A stretch of 64,000 nt of DNA. It comes from Pelecanus crispus. Lineage: Eukaryota; Chordata; Aves; Pelecaniformes; Pelecanidae. This document shows positions 36,901 through 44,229 of the stretch, one piece after another (positions within the stretch are counted from its first letter, which is position 1; each line of letters opens with the position of its first letter). The DNA is taken from assembly GCF_030463565.1 (NCBI RefSeq), contig NC_134648.1:11139806-11203805 (forward strand), read 5' to 3'. Under the pieces are notes generated by a model that worked only from the letters and a program-made list of their open reading frames with translations, was not told where the DNA came from and searched no databases. Made by a program: the position numbers and the translations under genes.

Positions 36901-39900
36901 GTCCTGAGTAGCTCACTCATCTGCACTCCTTCAACTGCAGGTTGCAGCACTACAGTTCTTTGTTGGAGTGTCAAAAAATTTCACCTTGTTAAAGAACAAG
37001 AAATCTTATCATTAGCTCATGTGGGAATATCTGCAAAGTGATGAGGATTCAGCAATTCCCTTTTTCCTCTTTTCAAACAGAAACTGGGAAGTTCTTATTT
37101 TCCACCCACCCATTCACCCCAACTGTTCACAAGTTGAGGCTGGGCGGTCAAATGAACTAGCACCCCTGCATAGGGGGGACTGCAAGAATGGCTGTTGGCT
37201 TTTATTATTGCACAGAACACAGCACACCAAAACATACGCTGTAATACTGCCTCAGCATGTGATGAGCTTTCTGATAATAACCATAATTCTTTCCTTTAAG
37301 AGTTTCAAACATTTCTTGTACGTTTCAGTGACTACAATGCTCCGTTTGCTCAGTGGAGCACTGAAAGAGTTTGTAACTGGCTTGAGGACTTTGGTCTCGG
37401 TCAGTACGTCATTTTTGCACGGCAGTGGGTGACTTCAGGCCATACACTGTTAACTGCGACGCCTCAGGACATGGAAAAGGTAATAATCTGTTTCTCTCAA
37501 GCAACCATACTTGTTGATTCTGTACAACCAGGCCCCTTCAAACAATTGGCAAGTTCTACCTTTCTGAAATATGTAGTATCTATTTTTGTAGATACCTAAT
37601 GAGATGAAAAGAGCCAGAGGCAAGGCAAACTATTTGTTAACGGTTATTGTTGCAGGAAATGGGCATAAAGCATCCACTGCACAGGAAGAAATTAGTTTTG
37701 GCCATTAAATCAATAAATGCAAAACAAGAGGAGAAGTCTGCGCAACTTGATCATATCTGGGTGACACGTAAGTGTTTGAACTATCATGGAATTGTTTCGA
37801 AGGGAATTTCCCCTGCCCCTGTGGATGGGCTGCCTGATACATTTGTTTAAGCAGCTACCAAACATCATTTTAAGAGCACTAAGTTCCAACATAGTAAAAT
37901 TTTCCATAGAATGAGGATTTTTACGTTGTTCTTGACATCCAAATATACAGCTATGCAGTATGATCTCCCAGTGGGAACTCTTGTCATTCACATTGCAGGG
38001 AAGTAAACAGTGGTGGGGGTTCAGTCTAGGAAGAGCTATGTTATGCCGCAGAAGGTATGCGCCCAGTCACACACTGTGTAAATATATCACAGGGGCATTG
38101 TGGACAAAGCTGTTCAGTGGGAATTGCTTTTAGACTTCTGGTAAAAGACCGTCCTTTGGAAAGGTGAATAGGTAGAACAAGCTACCCAAATGCCTCCGAA
38201 GAAGCCAGCCCAGACAAGAAGGGGAGAAGGGCTTCATTCCCACTGATCTGGATATGGGTACACCACTGTTCTTGTATCTGCAGGATGGCTTGATGATATT
38301 GGTTTACCTCAGTATAAAGACCAGTTTCATGAATCCAGAGTTGATGGGAGAATGTTGCAGTACTTAACTGTGGTAAGCTAAAATCCTTTTCCCTCAGTTT
38401 AACCAAATTTAATTTCAGAATGACCAAATAATTTTACAATTTTCCTTTGAATGTGAGCAGTTAAAGAACATTTTGCAAGACAGAAATAGTGCCAGTAGTA
38501 ACTCGTTTGTGTTGTCTAGTGCATGATTACTATTTCTAAGGCATGTAAAATAAGTCATAGGCTATATTATAGCTAACTTTGGCAAAGTCTTTCTTTTTGA
38601 TATCATATAGCGTGCCACAGTTGAAGGTATAATGACCTATTTTGCACGCAGCTTCTGGAGCGTGTTGTTCTCCACACCAAGTTAGCATCAATATTCAGTA
38701 CGCTAAAGATAAGCAGCAAATCAAGTAATTTGTACAGCTCCGACCATGTTAGCAGCAAACCATGCACTACACATGCCACTGTGTTTTCTTAGTTTCCCTG
38801 CCCAGGTTTAGACAATTAAGTATTTGGTTTTGTTAACTGTGCTATGAAAAAAATGCCTAATTTAGCTGTTATCAAAAGTACAGCCTTGTCTACACTGCTT
38901 AAGGAGCCTTTGTTGCAGGAACATGGTCCCTACTGTTCCCTGCCTAGGTGTGTGTTGCTAGCTGCAGTGATCCTACCCACAACAGGGTCTTAGCCAGATC
39001 AGAAACAGTTCAAATATTTTAAAACTATCCACGAGGCTGGATTTTACTTAGTAGGCTACAAGCTCTCCTTCATTTTTTAGCCAGGTCTTGCTATGGTGCA
39101 ATGTTTTAAAAAAAACAACCAAACAAAAAACAACACAACAAAACAACAAAAAAAAACCCTCCAAAACCCCCACCCTAAAAACCCTCTTTAAAATATACAC
39201 TTTTATTTTACCTAAACCATAGTTACTGTGGTTTATATAAAACTATACAGCAAGCTTAAAATCTTTCTTCCTGGGGGAAGTACCTCTTTTGGTATGTATT
39301 CTGTGCCACTTAAAAGGCTCTCTCCTTTACAGAATGACCTTCTTTTTCTGAAAGTCACCAGTCAGCTGCACCATCTGAGTATTAAATGTGCCATTCATGT
39401 GCTGCATGTCAACAGTTTTAACCCCCACTGTCTACGCAGGAGACCAGTTGAGGAGGTAAAAGAATGTTTAAATAATTTAATTTAAACAAGCACTAATTAC
39501 CTGATTCTAGCCAAGGGGGATAGAAAATGAGCACTGTATAATGATGCAATAGAATCACTGCTACTAGGGAATTGCGTCTAAAGCAGTAGATGCGCCGCTT
39601 TCCAGCTCTGGAATGTAACATGTACTCACCCATAATAAAAATCTACTCACTCCTTAAGTGCTTGAACCACTTATTAGTTGCATCTCATGTGCTTCCCTTC
39701 AGAAATTATTTGCTTAGTTTGAAGAATAATTTGAATGTTGTTTCTTGCCTGTCCTAATTTTTAACTCTCAAAAACTGTAAGGTTTTTGCCTTACCTGGTC
39801 AACACAGTTTATTCTCTTGGTATTACAGACTGACAATAATACTGGTCTCAAAATGCTCCCTTTTTTACACCCAGCATCTATAGTCTCTATTGTTACACTG

Positions 39901-42900
39901 CTTGATGCAATATATGGGGTTTCATCTGTACTAGACTATGCCTGCCATCTCAGAGGCTGTTTGAAAGAGGCCTTGAACAGAAACAATACCTTAGGATTGG
40001 GGAAAAAATACTGCTCTTTGAGGAAGAACAATGTTTTTATCTGAACTGAGGATACATACTGTGAACACGCAGCGACAATGCAGGCTGTATTGTCATTGTC
40101 TTTTCTGGTTACTTTAACAGAATAACGTTTCACCTTCTGAAGTAGTGCAGTGGTCCAATCACAGAGTGATGGAATGGCTCAGATCAGTCGATCTGGCAGA
40201 ATATGCACCAAACCTTCGAGGAAGTGGAGTGCACGGTGGCCTGATTGTAAGAATTTGTTTTACTACATATCTAATAAAAATCGACAGGCTGTAATATAAA
40301 ACATCTTTTATCTGGTGTTTGTCAAGCAGGAGGAAACAAATACATCTGCAATATGACAGCATAATCAGGCCTTCTAAAGAGCCTCTGCACCTGATCCATG
40401 CATCTTAATTTTACAAAGGAAAACTAAAATAAAAAAGGAACTACTAAAATATTTTTTTTATAATCAAAAGCTGAGCTGTGTGTGAGTGTTTAACAGCAGT
40501 ACATAAAAAAAGCAACAACCCCAAACTGTACTGTGGGAAAGTTACGTATTGATACGGTATCATTCAGTGTTTCTTTGAATGGTTTTAATTGAATTTTGAG
40601 CCACAGCAAATAACTGTCCTGAACTCACAGCAGTCTTGCCAGCAATCAGGAATGACATTTTTTAATTCAAAACATTCAGAAGTATTCACAGCTTAGTAAA
40701 GTCGGAGTTCTGAAATACCATGATTCTAATGCCATAGAACTTTTGCAGAAATGAAATAGAAAAAATCGTGCTAAGATTAAGTTAATACTCTCAGAGTAGA
40801 GCAGAAAAATCTGAAAACAAATTTGTTCAATCCAAACAAATGTAAGGTTTGATGATAAATATAGATAAGTTTTTACCTGATCACACTCTGTGTTTCTTAG
40901 TGCCTACTTTCAGGTGTTTCCCATTCAAACCCTCGTGAGTATCATATCACGAGTGAGTTATAAAAGGTCTAATGTAGATAGATAGCTTAGTAAGAATGAG
41001 AAATCCTGATAAGCACTGTAATGGCTTACTATTGCAAGTATTTAGCTGTATTAAAAAATAAATATTCTGCCATTTTTTAATAGATTCTCGAGCCTCGCTT
41101 CAATGGTGACACACTGGCAATGCTGCTGAATATTCCACCTCAAAAGACCCTACTGCGACGCCACCTAACGACCAATTTTAATGTATTAATTGGACCAGAG
41201 GCACAACAAGAGAAAAGAGAAATAACGGAGACAACGACATACACACCTCTGACCACCACTGCCAAAGTTCGGGTACGTACTGCTTTCAAAAAGGGGGTAT
41301 TTCAGACTTCCTCTCCTTTGTCTTATAAAGAAAATAAGGGACAAACATGGGCAGGGAGAGGTCAGTTCTAGAAGGAATGTTACATTTTCCTTAAGTCTAG
41401 ATACCAAGGCATTTAATTGGTATCTGTTTAAATCAGCTTCTGAAAAAAGCATGCAATCCCTTCTGTCTTGTCTTCAAAGGAACACTACCTAAACATATTT
41501 AAAATCAACTGTAACTCCCAATTTGAAAACAAGTAAATTTATTTAGTTCAGAATCTATGTACTTTAAGGACTAGGGTATAGCAGTTAATCAAAAAGGAGA
41601 GGATTTTGAATGTTTAAAGGACAAGCTTATCTGTCTTATTTAAATCTTGTTGACATCTTATTTTAGCCAAAGAAACTTGGATTTTCACATTTTGGAAACT
41701 TAAGAAAAAAGAAATTTGATGAATCAACAGACTACATCTGTCCTATGGAAACAAACCCAGCTGCTACGAATGGTACTCTGAAAAACTACAGTGGATACAA
41801 AGGACTTAGTCCATTCACTGATAGAGAACTGGATCAGGTGGGACAGACTGACTGATGCCATTCTCATCTCATCCTCTCCATGCATTCCAAAGCTTGCAAA
41901 TAACCAAATGTTAGCATATAACAAAGTATTTGCTACATCCGCATGAACTCATTGAGAAAGTACTGGCTATGGACACTGGAAAGAGTTCTATACTAAGAAT
42001 GTCAGGTTAATTCTTTTAATCAACATAATAATAAACTCATCCAACTTCAAGCCCTTTTTCAGGAATATAACACCTTTACACTATGAAGATCAATGTATTA
42101 TGACAATTAAGGTGGAGGTTGCAGTAAACATAAGACTTTTGTACTTCTAGCTTTCATATGTGAAAAGTGTGGCACACTACTTTTTTCATTATCTTCATGG
42201 GTGGTTTTTAATAAATTTATTTGGATGAATTTGTACAAAGCTGTCAAGTTATATATTAAAGTACAACTGGATTGTCTATTTTTAACAGGCATTAATCAAA
42301 GAATCCAACTGCATTTTTCCTTATGTACAGTGGGGAGTAGTTATGCTTAGACAGTATATGTGAAAACAGTGCATCAGTAATGAATAAGATTATTAATAAA
42401 CCAGTACTTAAATAATGCATTTTTGTTATGTAGTAGTTGAAAGCGTGAATGAAACTGTCCTGACATCATACAGACAAATGATGAAGACTAAAACCCATCA
42501 AATTTTATTCAGCTTTGCTGTCGTGTAAAGGGATGTAAACCCTGAAAAATGGAGTTCCTGGAGTCTTGTGTGAACTTTGGCAACACACAAGAGCCAGAGG
42601 CAGCTGGGGTAAACTGCCCTATCTCCAGTGACCTTAAGCGAGATAGAAACACTTTAAACCTAATAAGAGAATGGTCCCAAAATTGAAAAAGACTAATTGT
42701 GAAAGTAACTTTTTCCTTTGCATGGTTTACTGCATCTAACATCTCATTTGTTTTCATTACCTAACAGTTCTTTTTCATTGTACACCTTAGCAGAATAAAA
42801 TACTGTTCCTAAGCGGGGACAATACCAAATCCTGACTATAATTTAGTATGGATGTCCACTTGCACAGTTAAGAGTTGCAAGTGAATGCATTAACTTTGAG

Positions 42901-44229
42901 CCAACAGCTTACACTATGCAGTTGTTCAAGCATTCCAAAAATACAGGATTTTTCTCTAGGAGCATGGTCTTTCAATTAAGCATGACTTCTGAGCATGTGG
43001 TCATCCAGTGAAATCTCAGTGCCCTAGACTGTATCATGAAGGACTCTAACCGCTTGCCTGTGGAACATGACTACCAGAAGTATAATAAGTGTTACACCAT
43101 CTGGAAAATACTACTCTACACTGACAATATCACAGTTAAGCTTTTTCCTTTCTTGTGCTAGTTACAGCTCAAGTTTCATGGAATCAATCTTCCTTAACCA
43201 GGATTCACTCCTCCTATCATTAAATGCATTTTTCACATAACTTAAAGCATGGAAGCATTTTTTGTTAAATGTGCAGAAATCCGAGCTTTTAAATGTACCA
43301 CAACTTCATTTGTCCAGGCACAGATACCACCCAAAGATGCATGTAGAGTGAATAAAATTGCACGTACTGTCTGATTTGAACTAGTTCCTGAATACTTTTA
43401 CAGATGGAACATTCAGAAGGAACAGTAATGCAAATAGGGGCTCTTTCTCAAGGCATAAGCCATCTTACGGTATGTACTAATTTCACGCTTGTTTTAAAGT
43501 CACAAATGTATTCTGCTAGAATTCAGTGAAAGTTGGTCATTGCTGGTGCTAGTTAAGAGTATGGGGGGGGTCATTATTCTTGTTAAATACCTCTTTGTAG
43601 CCTGGTTGCACATTCACAGTCAAAAAAAAAAAAAATCCTGGTTTTAAATTGCACTAGAAATCAAGTTTTGTTTAGGCTTATTTGAAGCTCTTGTGAACTA
43701 ACTCATTTTGACCCGATGACAGATATTCATCCCCTTAAATGCAAACAATTCTTCAAAGATTTTGCAAGTAACCACCCTCAAATACCTCAGTCACAGCAAA
43801 GTCTAGCAAAGAGGAAGAGACTTGAAAAATTTACATGAGCTAAAACTCCATGGAAAACAAAACAAAACAAAAAATTGTATTAATTCCTGACTCCATAGCA
43901 GCTAATTAAAAAAAAAAAAAAATAGTTGACTGAAAGGTATAATGAAGAATTACATAACATAGTTGAGTCACATGCTATGCACAATCTCTGTGAGAATTTC
44001 CTCAAGCAAGTAAATTTATTTAAAGCTGCATTCAAGAAATTCCTTTTAATTTTATGTGGCTCAAACTCCCTCTGTTGTGAATCTGATCGCATTACAGTTG
44101 GATTTCTTTAACTATAGGCCTCTAACTGAACATGCTTACTTGTTCACATCCTGTTTTTTTCAGACAATGTTAAGCCAAGATGAAATGCTGAATGACAGCA
44201 GATTTTTAACACCTACCTTTGAAGACTAG
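6822..44229 (+). CDS. PPFIBP2: Liprin-beta-2 (PPFIBP2), 3' part of gene, multi-exon
   Basis: Liprin-beta proteins are cytoplasmic scaffolds that bind liprin-alpha and LAR-type receptor phosphatases and act in cell-matrix contacts and synapse organisation. The window lacks the 5' exons. Exons from 6,822 on encode 831 residues, or 873 with three optional small exons, ending at 44,229. In order they give coiled coil (6,822 to about 23,714), a Ser/Pro-rich linker (27,357-36,739), then three SAM domains: SAM1 in 37,329-37,767, SAM2 in 37,656-39,455 and SAM3 in 40,121-41,272. A conserved basic tail and two alternative C-termini follow. Every splice junction keeps the reading phase. Assignment to beta-2 rather than beta-1 rests on recognised peptides such as [24 protein letters not shown] and GIKKIWGK, and on the neighbours CYB5R2 and a trypsin-like protease, which match human 11p15.4. 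Exon entries follow separately. Confidence 0.95.
6954..12665. other. PPFIBP2 intron
   Basis: A 5.7-kb AT-rich intron with phase 0 at both ends. I saw no recognisable exon, transposon tail or RNA gene. Overlapping open frames around 10,763-11,014 and 11,126-11,347 show no domain and no convincing splice sites. Confidence 0.7.
6972..6996. repeat. Short (TTGGT)n simple repeat
   Basis: Four to five copies of a TTGGT pentanucleotide begin 18 bases after the donor of the preceding exon. This is a low-complexity intronic repeat with no evident function. Confidence 0.7.
12666..12848 (+). CDS. PPFIBP2: PPFIBP2 exon: coiled-coil insert (61 codons)
   Basis: A long pyrimidine tract precedes the acceptor TTTTCAG, and the donor is GAT|GTATGA. 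Phase 0-0, 183 nt. The peptide opens [20 protein letters not shown], which fits a coiled coil, and turns polar and Ser-rich ([20 protein letters not shown]), ending CSQCD. Both flanking introns are phase 0 and the flanking exons could join directly (KAE to GLLQEL), so it may be a cassette exon. The frame closes with a stop just after the donor. Confidence 0.85.
12849..14851. other. PPFIBP2 intron
   Basis: A 2.0-kb intron, AT-rich, with an A/C-rich low-complexity stretch near 14,466-14,530. No other feature recognised. Confidence 0.7.
14852..14944 (+). CDS. PPFIBP2: PPFIBP2 exon: coiled coil (31 codons)
   Basis: Acceptor CTTTGCAG and donor AAA|GTAAGC, phase 0-0. The peptide starts [20 protein letters not shown] and ends WKLKATK. 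This is one of the most recognisable stretches of the liprin-beta coiled coil. Confidence 0.95.
14945..17456. other. PPFIBP2 intron with purine-rich tract
   Basis: A 2.5-kb intron. Bases about 16,020-16,200 are strongly purine-rich (GAAAG/GGAAG type). A T-then-C homopolymer tract sits at 16,578-16,617. A segment at 16,826-16,890 has a diverged partner at 17,729-17,795 on the other side of the next exon. No further exon recognised. Confidence 0.65.
17457..17565 (+). CDS. PPFIBP2: PPFIBP2 exon: coiled coil (36 codons + 1 base)
   Basis: Acceptor CTCTTTCAG and donor AGAG|GTAAGA. Starts in phase 0 and ends in phase 1. The peptide begins [20 protein letters not shown] and ends SHSEVAER. The leftover G joins either the microexon at 19,099 or the exon at 20,839. 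Confidence 0.95.
18030..18117 (+). mobile_element. CR1 LINE 3'-end fragment
   Basis: The sequence reads through GGACCAGATGGTCTTTCAAG, then GTCCCTTCCAG, and ends in two copies of TTCTATGA. This is the conserved 3' terminus of avian CR1 retroposons. Only about 90 bp remain, so it is heavily 5'-truncated, as is usual for CR1. Confidence 0.9.
19099..19131 (+). CDS. PPFIBP2: PPFIBP2 candidate 33-nt microexon
   Basis: Acceptor CATCGTAG and donor AAAAC|GTAAGC bracket exactly 33 nt. With the phase-1 G left by the previous exon it reads [11 protein letters not shown] and then turns the next codon from GAT to CAT (HQE instead of DQE). The insertion is 11 residues, in frame, strongly basic, and sits in the coiled coil. 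It is probably an alternatively included cassette. Length, phase and both splice sites support it. No transcript evidence is available here. Confidence 0.6.
20839..20900 (+). CDS. PPFIBP2: PPFIBP2 exon: coiled coil (21 codons with split codon)
   Basis: Acceptor ATTTCTAG and donor AAAAG|GTGAGA. Phase 1 to 0. With the donated G it reads [20 protein letters not shown] and K. Confidence 0.94.
20901..23638. other. PPFIBP2 intron containing a tRNA-CR1 SINE
   Basis: A 2.7-kb intron, phase 0. It contains the SINE at 22,765-22,904 and no recognisable exon. Confidence 0.7.
22765..22904 (+). mobile_element. tRNA-Ile-derived SINE with CR1 tail (TguSINE1-like)
   Basis: The 5' half matches tRNA-Ile. The A box TAGCTCAGTTGG lies at 22,772-22,783. 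An intact anticodon arm reads TGGTG-CTAATAA-CACCA (anticodon AAT), and the B box GGTTCAATCC lies at 22,817-22,826. The acceptor stem no longer pairs, so it is not a working tRNA gene. From about 22,838 the sequence changes to the CR1 3' end (GGTCCCTTCCAACCC, then TTCTATGATTCTATGATT). A tRNA head for Pol III transcription joined to a CR1 tail for LINE mobilisation is the known design of the zebra-finch element TguSINE1. Confidence 0.85.
23639..23714 (+). CDS. PPFIBP2: PPFIBP2 exon: end of coiled coil (25 codons + 1 base)
   Basis: Acceptor TTTCACAG and donor CACG|GTAAAA. Phase 0 to 1. It reads [20 protein letters not shown] and then MIAAH. The leftover G can join the optional exon at 25,440 or the exon at 27,357, both of which start with two bases completing a Gly codon. 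Confidence 0.93.
23715..27356. other. PPFIBP2 intron with an optional exon
   Basis: A 3.6-kb intron, phase 1. It contains the cassette exon at 25,440-25,499. A poly-T tract lies at 26,070-26,088. A somewhat GC-richer stretch at 24,300-24,680 has open frames but no recognisable protein. No other feature seen. Confidence 0.65.
25440..25499 (+). CDS. PPFIBP2: PPFIBP2 optional 60-nt cassette exon
   Basis: Acceptor ATATTTTCAG and donor TCAG|GTAAAT. Exactly 60 nt, phase 1-1, so it can be included or skipped without shifting frame. It reads [20 protein letters not shown] with the split Gly codon at the start. The polar peptide fits the start of the linker after the coiled coil. The open frame runs on past the donor, but the splice site and matching phase favour an exon. 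Confidence 0.65.
27357..27454 (+). CDS. PPFIBP2: PPFIBP2 exon: linker (33 codons with split codon)
   Basis: Acceptor ATGCTCACAG and donor AGAG|GTACTT. Phase 1 to 0. It begins [20 protein letters not shown] and ends [10 protein letters not shown]. The KWN...ELFK stretch is a recognisable liprin-beta-2 element. Confidence 0.92.
27649..27713 (+). CDS. PPFIBP2: PPFIBP2 exon with GC donor (21 codons + 2 bases)
   Basis: Acceptor TTTTACATAG. The donor is AATCAG|GCAAGA, a GC rather than GT site. Phase 0 to 2. It reads [20 protein letters not shown] and I. The exon is needed for the reading frame: the previous exon ends in phase 0 and the next one (27,972) starts in phase 2. No GT donor of the right phase exists nearby. 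The peptide is Ser/Pro-rich, as expected for the linker. Confidence 0.82.
27972..28040 (+). CDS. PPFIBP2: PPFIBP2 exon: linker (22 codons + split bases)
   Basis: Acceptor CTGATTTAAAG and donor AATAG|GTAAGA. Phase 2-2, 69 nt. With the AG from the previous exon it reads [20 protein letters not shown] and IIN. It is a Ser/Thr-rich disordered linker. Confidence 0.85.
28478..28538 (+). CDS. PPFIBP2: PPFIBP2 exon: linker with SSLEDL motif
   Basis: Acceptor TTATTTTAAG and donor AAAAG|GTTGGT. Phase 2 to 0. It reads [20 protein letters not shown] and K. The basic patch followed by SSLEDL is conserved in liprin-beta proteins and looks like a kinase-target region, which is inference. Confidence 0.92.
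28539..30426. other. PPFIBP2 intron
   Basis: A 1.9-kb AT-rich intron, phase 0. No exon, repeat tail or RNA gene recognised. Confidence 0.7.
30427..30468 (+). CDS. PPFIBP2: PPFIBP2 small exon (14 codons)
   Basis: Acceptor ACTCCGTAG and donor AGAG|GTATAT, 42 nt, phase 0-0. It reads [14 protein letters not shown]. It sits where the liprin-beta-2 linker has a short DG..P.PV segment just before the KYxTLPGKL motif. The small size and 0-0 phase mean it could be skipped. Confidence 0.83.
30469..32464. other. PPFIBP2 intron
   Basis: A 2.0-kb intron, phase 0. An open frame at 31,404-31,868 has no recognisable domain and a low-complexity hydrophobic end, and was not called. Nothing else seen. Confidence 0.65.
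32465..32609 (+). CDS. PPFIBP2: PPFIBP2 exon: linker with TLPGKL motif (48 codons + 1)
   Basis: Acceptor GAAAAAAAACAG (weak, A-rich) and donor CTAA|GTAGGT. Phase 0 to 1. It begins [20 protein letters not shown] and ends NEDNSILGL. KYxTLPGKL is a strong liprin-beta-2 match. A CR1 element begins about 45 bases after the donor, in the same orientation. Confidence 0.93.
32655..33612 (+). mobile_element. CR1 LINE, 5'-truncated, with RT C-terminus and double tail
   Basis: Open frame 32,691-33,371 (226 codons) is the C-terminal part of CR1 ORF2. It includes [52 protein letters not shown] and [19 protein letters not shown] one-base shift near 32,723-32,735 breaks the frame upstream. The 3' end is unusual. 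A first CR1-type terminus (GATCTTAGAGGTCCTTTCCA, 33,409-33,428) is followed by a roughly 90-bp spacer and then a second terminus ending AACCATTCTATGATTCTG at 33,612. The same arrangement occurs at 46,236-46,612. Confidence 0.93.
35144..35176 (+). CDS. PPFIBP2: PPFIBP2 candidate 33-nt microexon
   Basis: A long C/T-rich tract containing a TGC about 20 bases upstream leads into acceptor GACTGAAG. The donor is GCTAG|GTACTG. Exactly 33 nt, phase 1-1. Included, it reads [12 protein letters not shown] between GL and ETENVD. Skipped, the junction codon is AGA (Arg), giving LRETEN, which resembles the usual liprin-beta-2 sequence. The RxxSxS core is a plausible basophilic kinase or 14-3-3 site (inference). 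Upstream TGC motifs are typical of neuronal SRRM4-controlled microexons. Confidence 0.62.
   Translation: MASGVSVHQC
35756..35894 (+). CDS. PPFIBP2: PPFIBP2 exon: Ser/Pro linker, GIKKIWGK
   Basis: Acceptor TTAACCCAG and donor GGAAA|GTAAGA. Phase 1 to 2. It reads [20 protein letters not shown] and then [19 protein letters not shown], ending GIKKIWGK with the last Lys codon split. The SGTxSGPQSPL and KGIKKxWGK motifs are diagnostic for liprin-beta. Confidence 0.95.
35895..36610. other. PPFIBP2 intron
   Basis: A 0.7-kb intron, phase 2, with a TATATA/T-rich run at 35,916-35,962. Nothing else seen. Confidence 0.7.
36611..36739 (+). CDS. PPFIBP2: PPFIBP2 exon: basic linker before SAM1
   Basis: Acceptor GTCTTGAAAG and donor AAGAG|GTAATG. 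Phase 2-2, 129 nt. It reads [20 protein letters not shown] and then [20 protein letters not shown]. The IRRTQSGNF and [15 protein letters not shown] motifs are conserved in liprin-beta proteins. Confidence 0.95.
36740..37328. other. PPFIBP2 intron
   Basis: A 0.6-kb intron, phase 2. Open frames here extend from neighbouring exons and have no recognisable domain. Confidence 0.7.
37329..37479 (+). CDS. PPFIBP2: PPFIBP2 exon: SAM domain 1, first part
   Basis: Acceptor TACGTTTCAG and donor AAAAG|GTAATA. Phase 2 to 0. It reads [20 protein letters not shown] and then [20 protein letters not shown], ending ATPQDMEK. The W..E.V..WL...GL..Y pattern is the start of a SAM fold, which mediates liprin-liprin binding. 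Confidence 0.96.
37656..37767 (+). CDS. PPFIBP2: PPFIBP2 exon: end of SAM1 and start of SAM2
   Basis: Acceptor TTGTTGCAG and donor ACAC|GTAAGT. Phase 0 to 1. It begins [20 protein letters not shown] (last helix of SAM1) and ends LDHIWVT, the start of SAM2. Confidence 0.96.
38284..38372 (+). CDS. PPFIBP2: PPFIBP2 exon: SAM domain 2, middle
   Basis: Acceptor GTATCTGCAG and donor TGTG|GTAAGC. Phase 1 to 0. It reads [20 protein letters not shown] and then [10 protein letters not shown], typical SAM2 sequence of liprins. Confidence 0.96.
38373..39332. other. PPFIBP2 intron with A/C-rich low-complexity tract
   Basis: A 1.0-kb intron, phase 0, with a low-complexity AAC/CCAAA tract at 39,107-39,180. 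No exon or transposon tail recognised. Confidence 0.7.
39333..39455 (+). CDS. PPFIBP2: PPFIBP2 exon: end of SAM domain 2
   Basis: Acceptor CTCCTTTACAG and donor GAGGAG|GTAAAA. Phase 0-0, 41 codons. It begins [20 protein letters not shown] and ends [13 protein letters not shown]. Confidence 0.96.
39456..40120. other. PPFIBP2 intron
   Basis: A 0.66-kb intron, phase 0, with nothing recognisable. Confidence 0.7.
40121..40246 (+). CDS. PPFIBP2: PPFIBP2 exon: SAM domain 3, first part
   Basis: Acceptor ACTTTAACAG and donor GATT|GTAAGA. Phase 0-0, 42 codons. It reads [20 protein letters not shown] and then [20 protein letters not shown]. Confidence 0.96.
40247..41083. other. PPFIBP2 intron
   Basis: A 0.84-kb AT-rich intron, phase 0, with nothing recognisable. 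Confidence 0.7.
41084..41272 (+). CDS. PPFIBP2: PPFIBP2 exon: rest of SAM domain 3
   Basis: Acceptor TTTTTTAATAG and donor TTCGG|GTACGT. Phase 0-0, 63 codons. It begins [20 protein letters not shown], continues [20 protein letters not shown] and ends [10 protein letters not shown]. These are highly conserved in liprin-beta. Confidence 0.96.
41273..41666. other. PPFIBP2 intron
   Basis: A 0.39-kb intron, phase 0, with nothing recognisable. Confidence 0.7.
41667..41855 (+). CDS. PPFIBP2: PPFIBP2 exon: basic tail; read-through gives short C-terminus
   Basis: The acceptor is ATCTTATTTTAG. The exon begins [20 protein letters not shown] and reaches RELDQ at 41,837. A donor CAG|GTGGGA lies there, splicing to 43,404. 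If the donor is not used, five more codons (VGQTD) lead to TGA at 41,853-41,855. Both forms are in frame. From memory, mammalian liprin-beta-2 ends in a similar short VGQ-type tail, which would make the read-through form the conserved one. Confidence 0.92.
   Translation, partial: PKKLGFSHFGNLRKKKFDESTDYICPMETNPAATNGTLKNYSGYKGLSPFTDRELDQVGQTD
41838..43403. other. PPFIBP2 intron (or 3' UTR of the short form)
   Basis: 1.57 kb between the short-form stop and the next spliced exon. If the donor at 41,838 is skipped, this becomes 3' UTR of the short isoform. AATAAA-like motifs occur, for example near 42,394, but none can be assigned. No repeat recognised. Confidence 0.55.
43404..43469 (+). CDS. 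PPFIBP2: PPFIBP2 exon: long-form C-terminus, part 1
   Basis: Acceptor ATACTTTTACAG and donor TTACG|GTATGT. Phase 0-0, 22 codons. It reads [20 protein letters not shown] and LT. This resembles the C-terminal segment of liprin-beta-1 (EGTVxQIGAxSxGIxxLT), so the exon is ancestral to both paralogues rather than a chance frame. Confidence 0.88.
43470..44163. other. PPFIBP2 intron
   Basis: A 0.69-kb intron, phase 0, with two A-rich runs (43,622-43,635 and 43,909-43,922). No other feature. Confidence 0.7.
44164..44229 (+). CDS. PPFIBP2: PPFIBP2 last exon: long-form C-terminus, part 2
   Basis: Acceptor CTGTTTTTTTCAG. Reads [20 protein letters not shown], then D and the stop TAG at 44,227-44,229. 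The acidic end matches the style of the liprin-beta-1 C-terminus. The 3' UTR follows directly. Confidence 0.87.
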   Translation, partial: TMLSQDEMLNDSRFLTPTFED

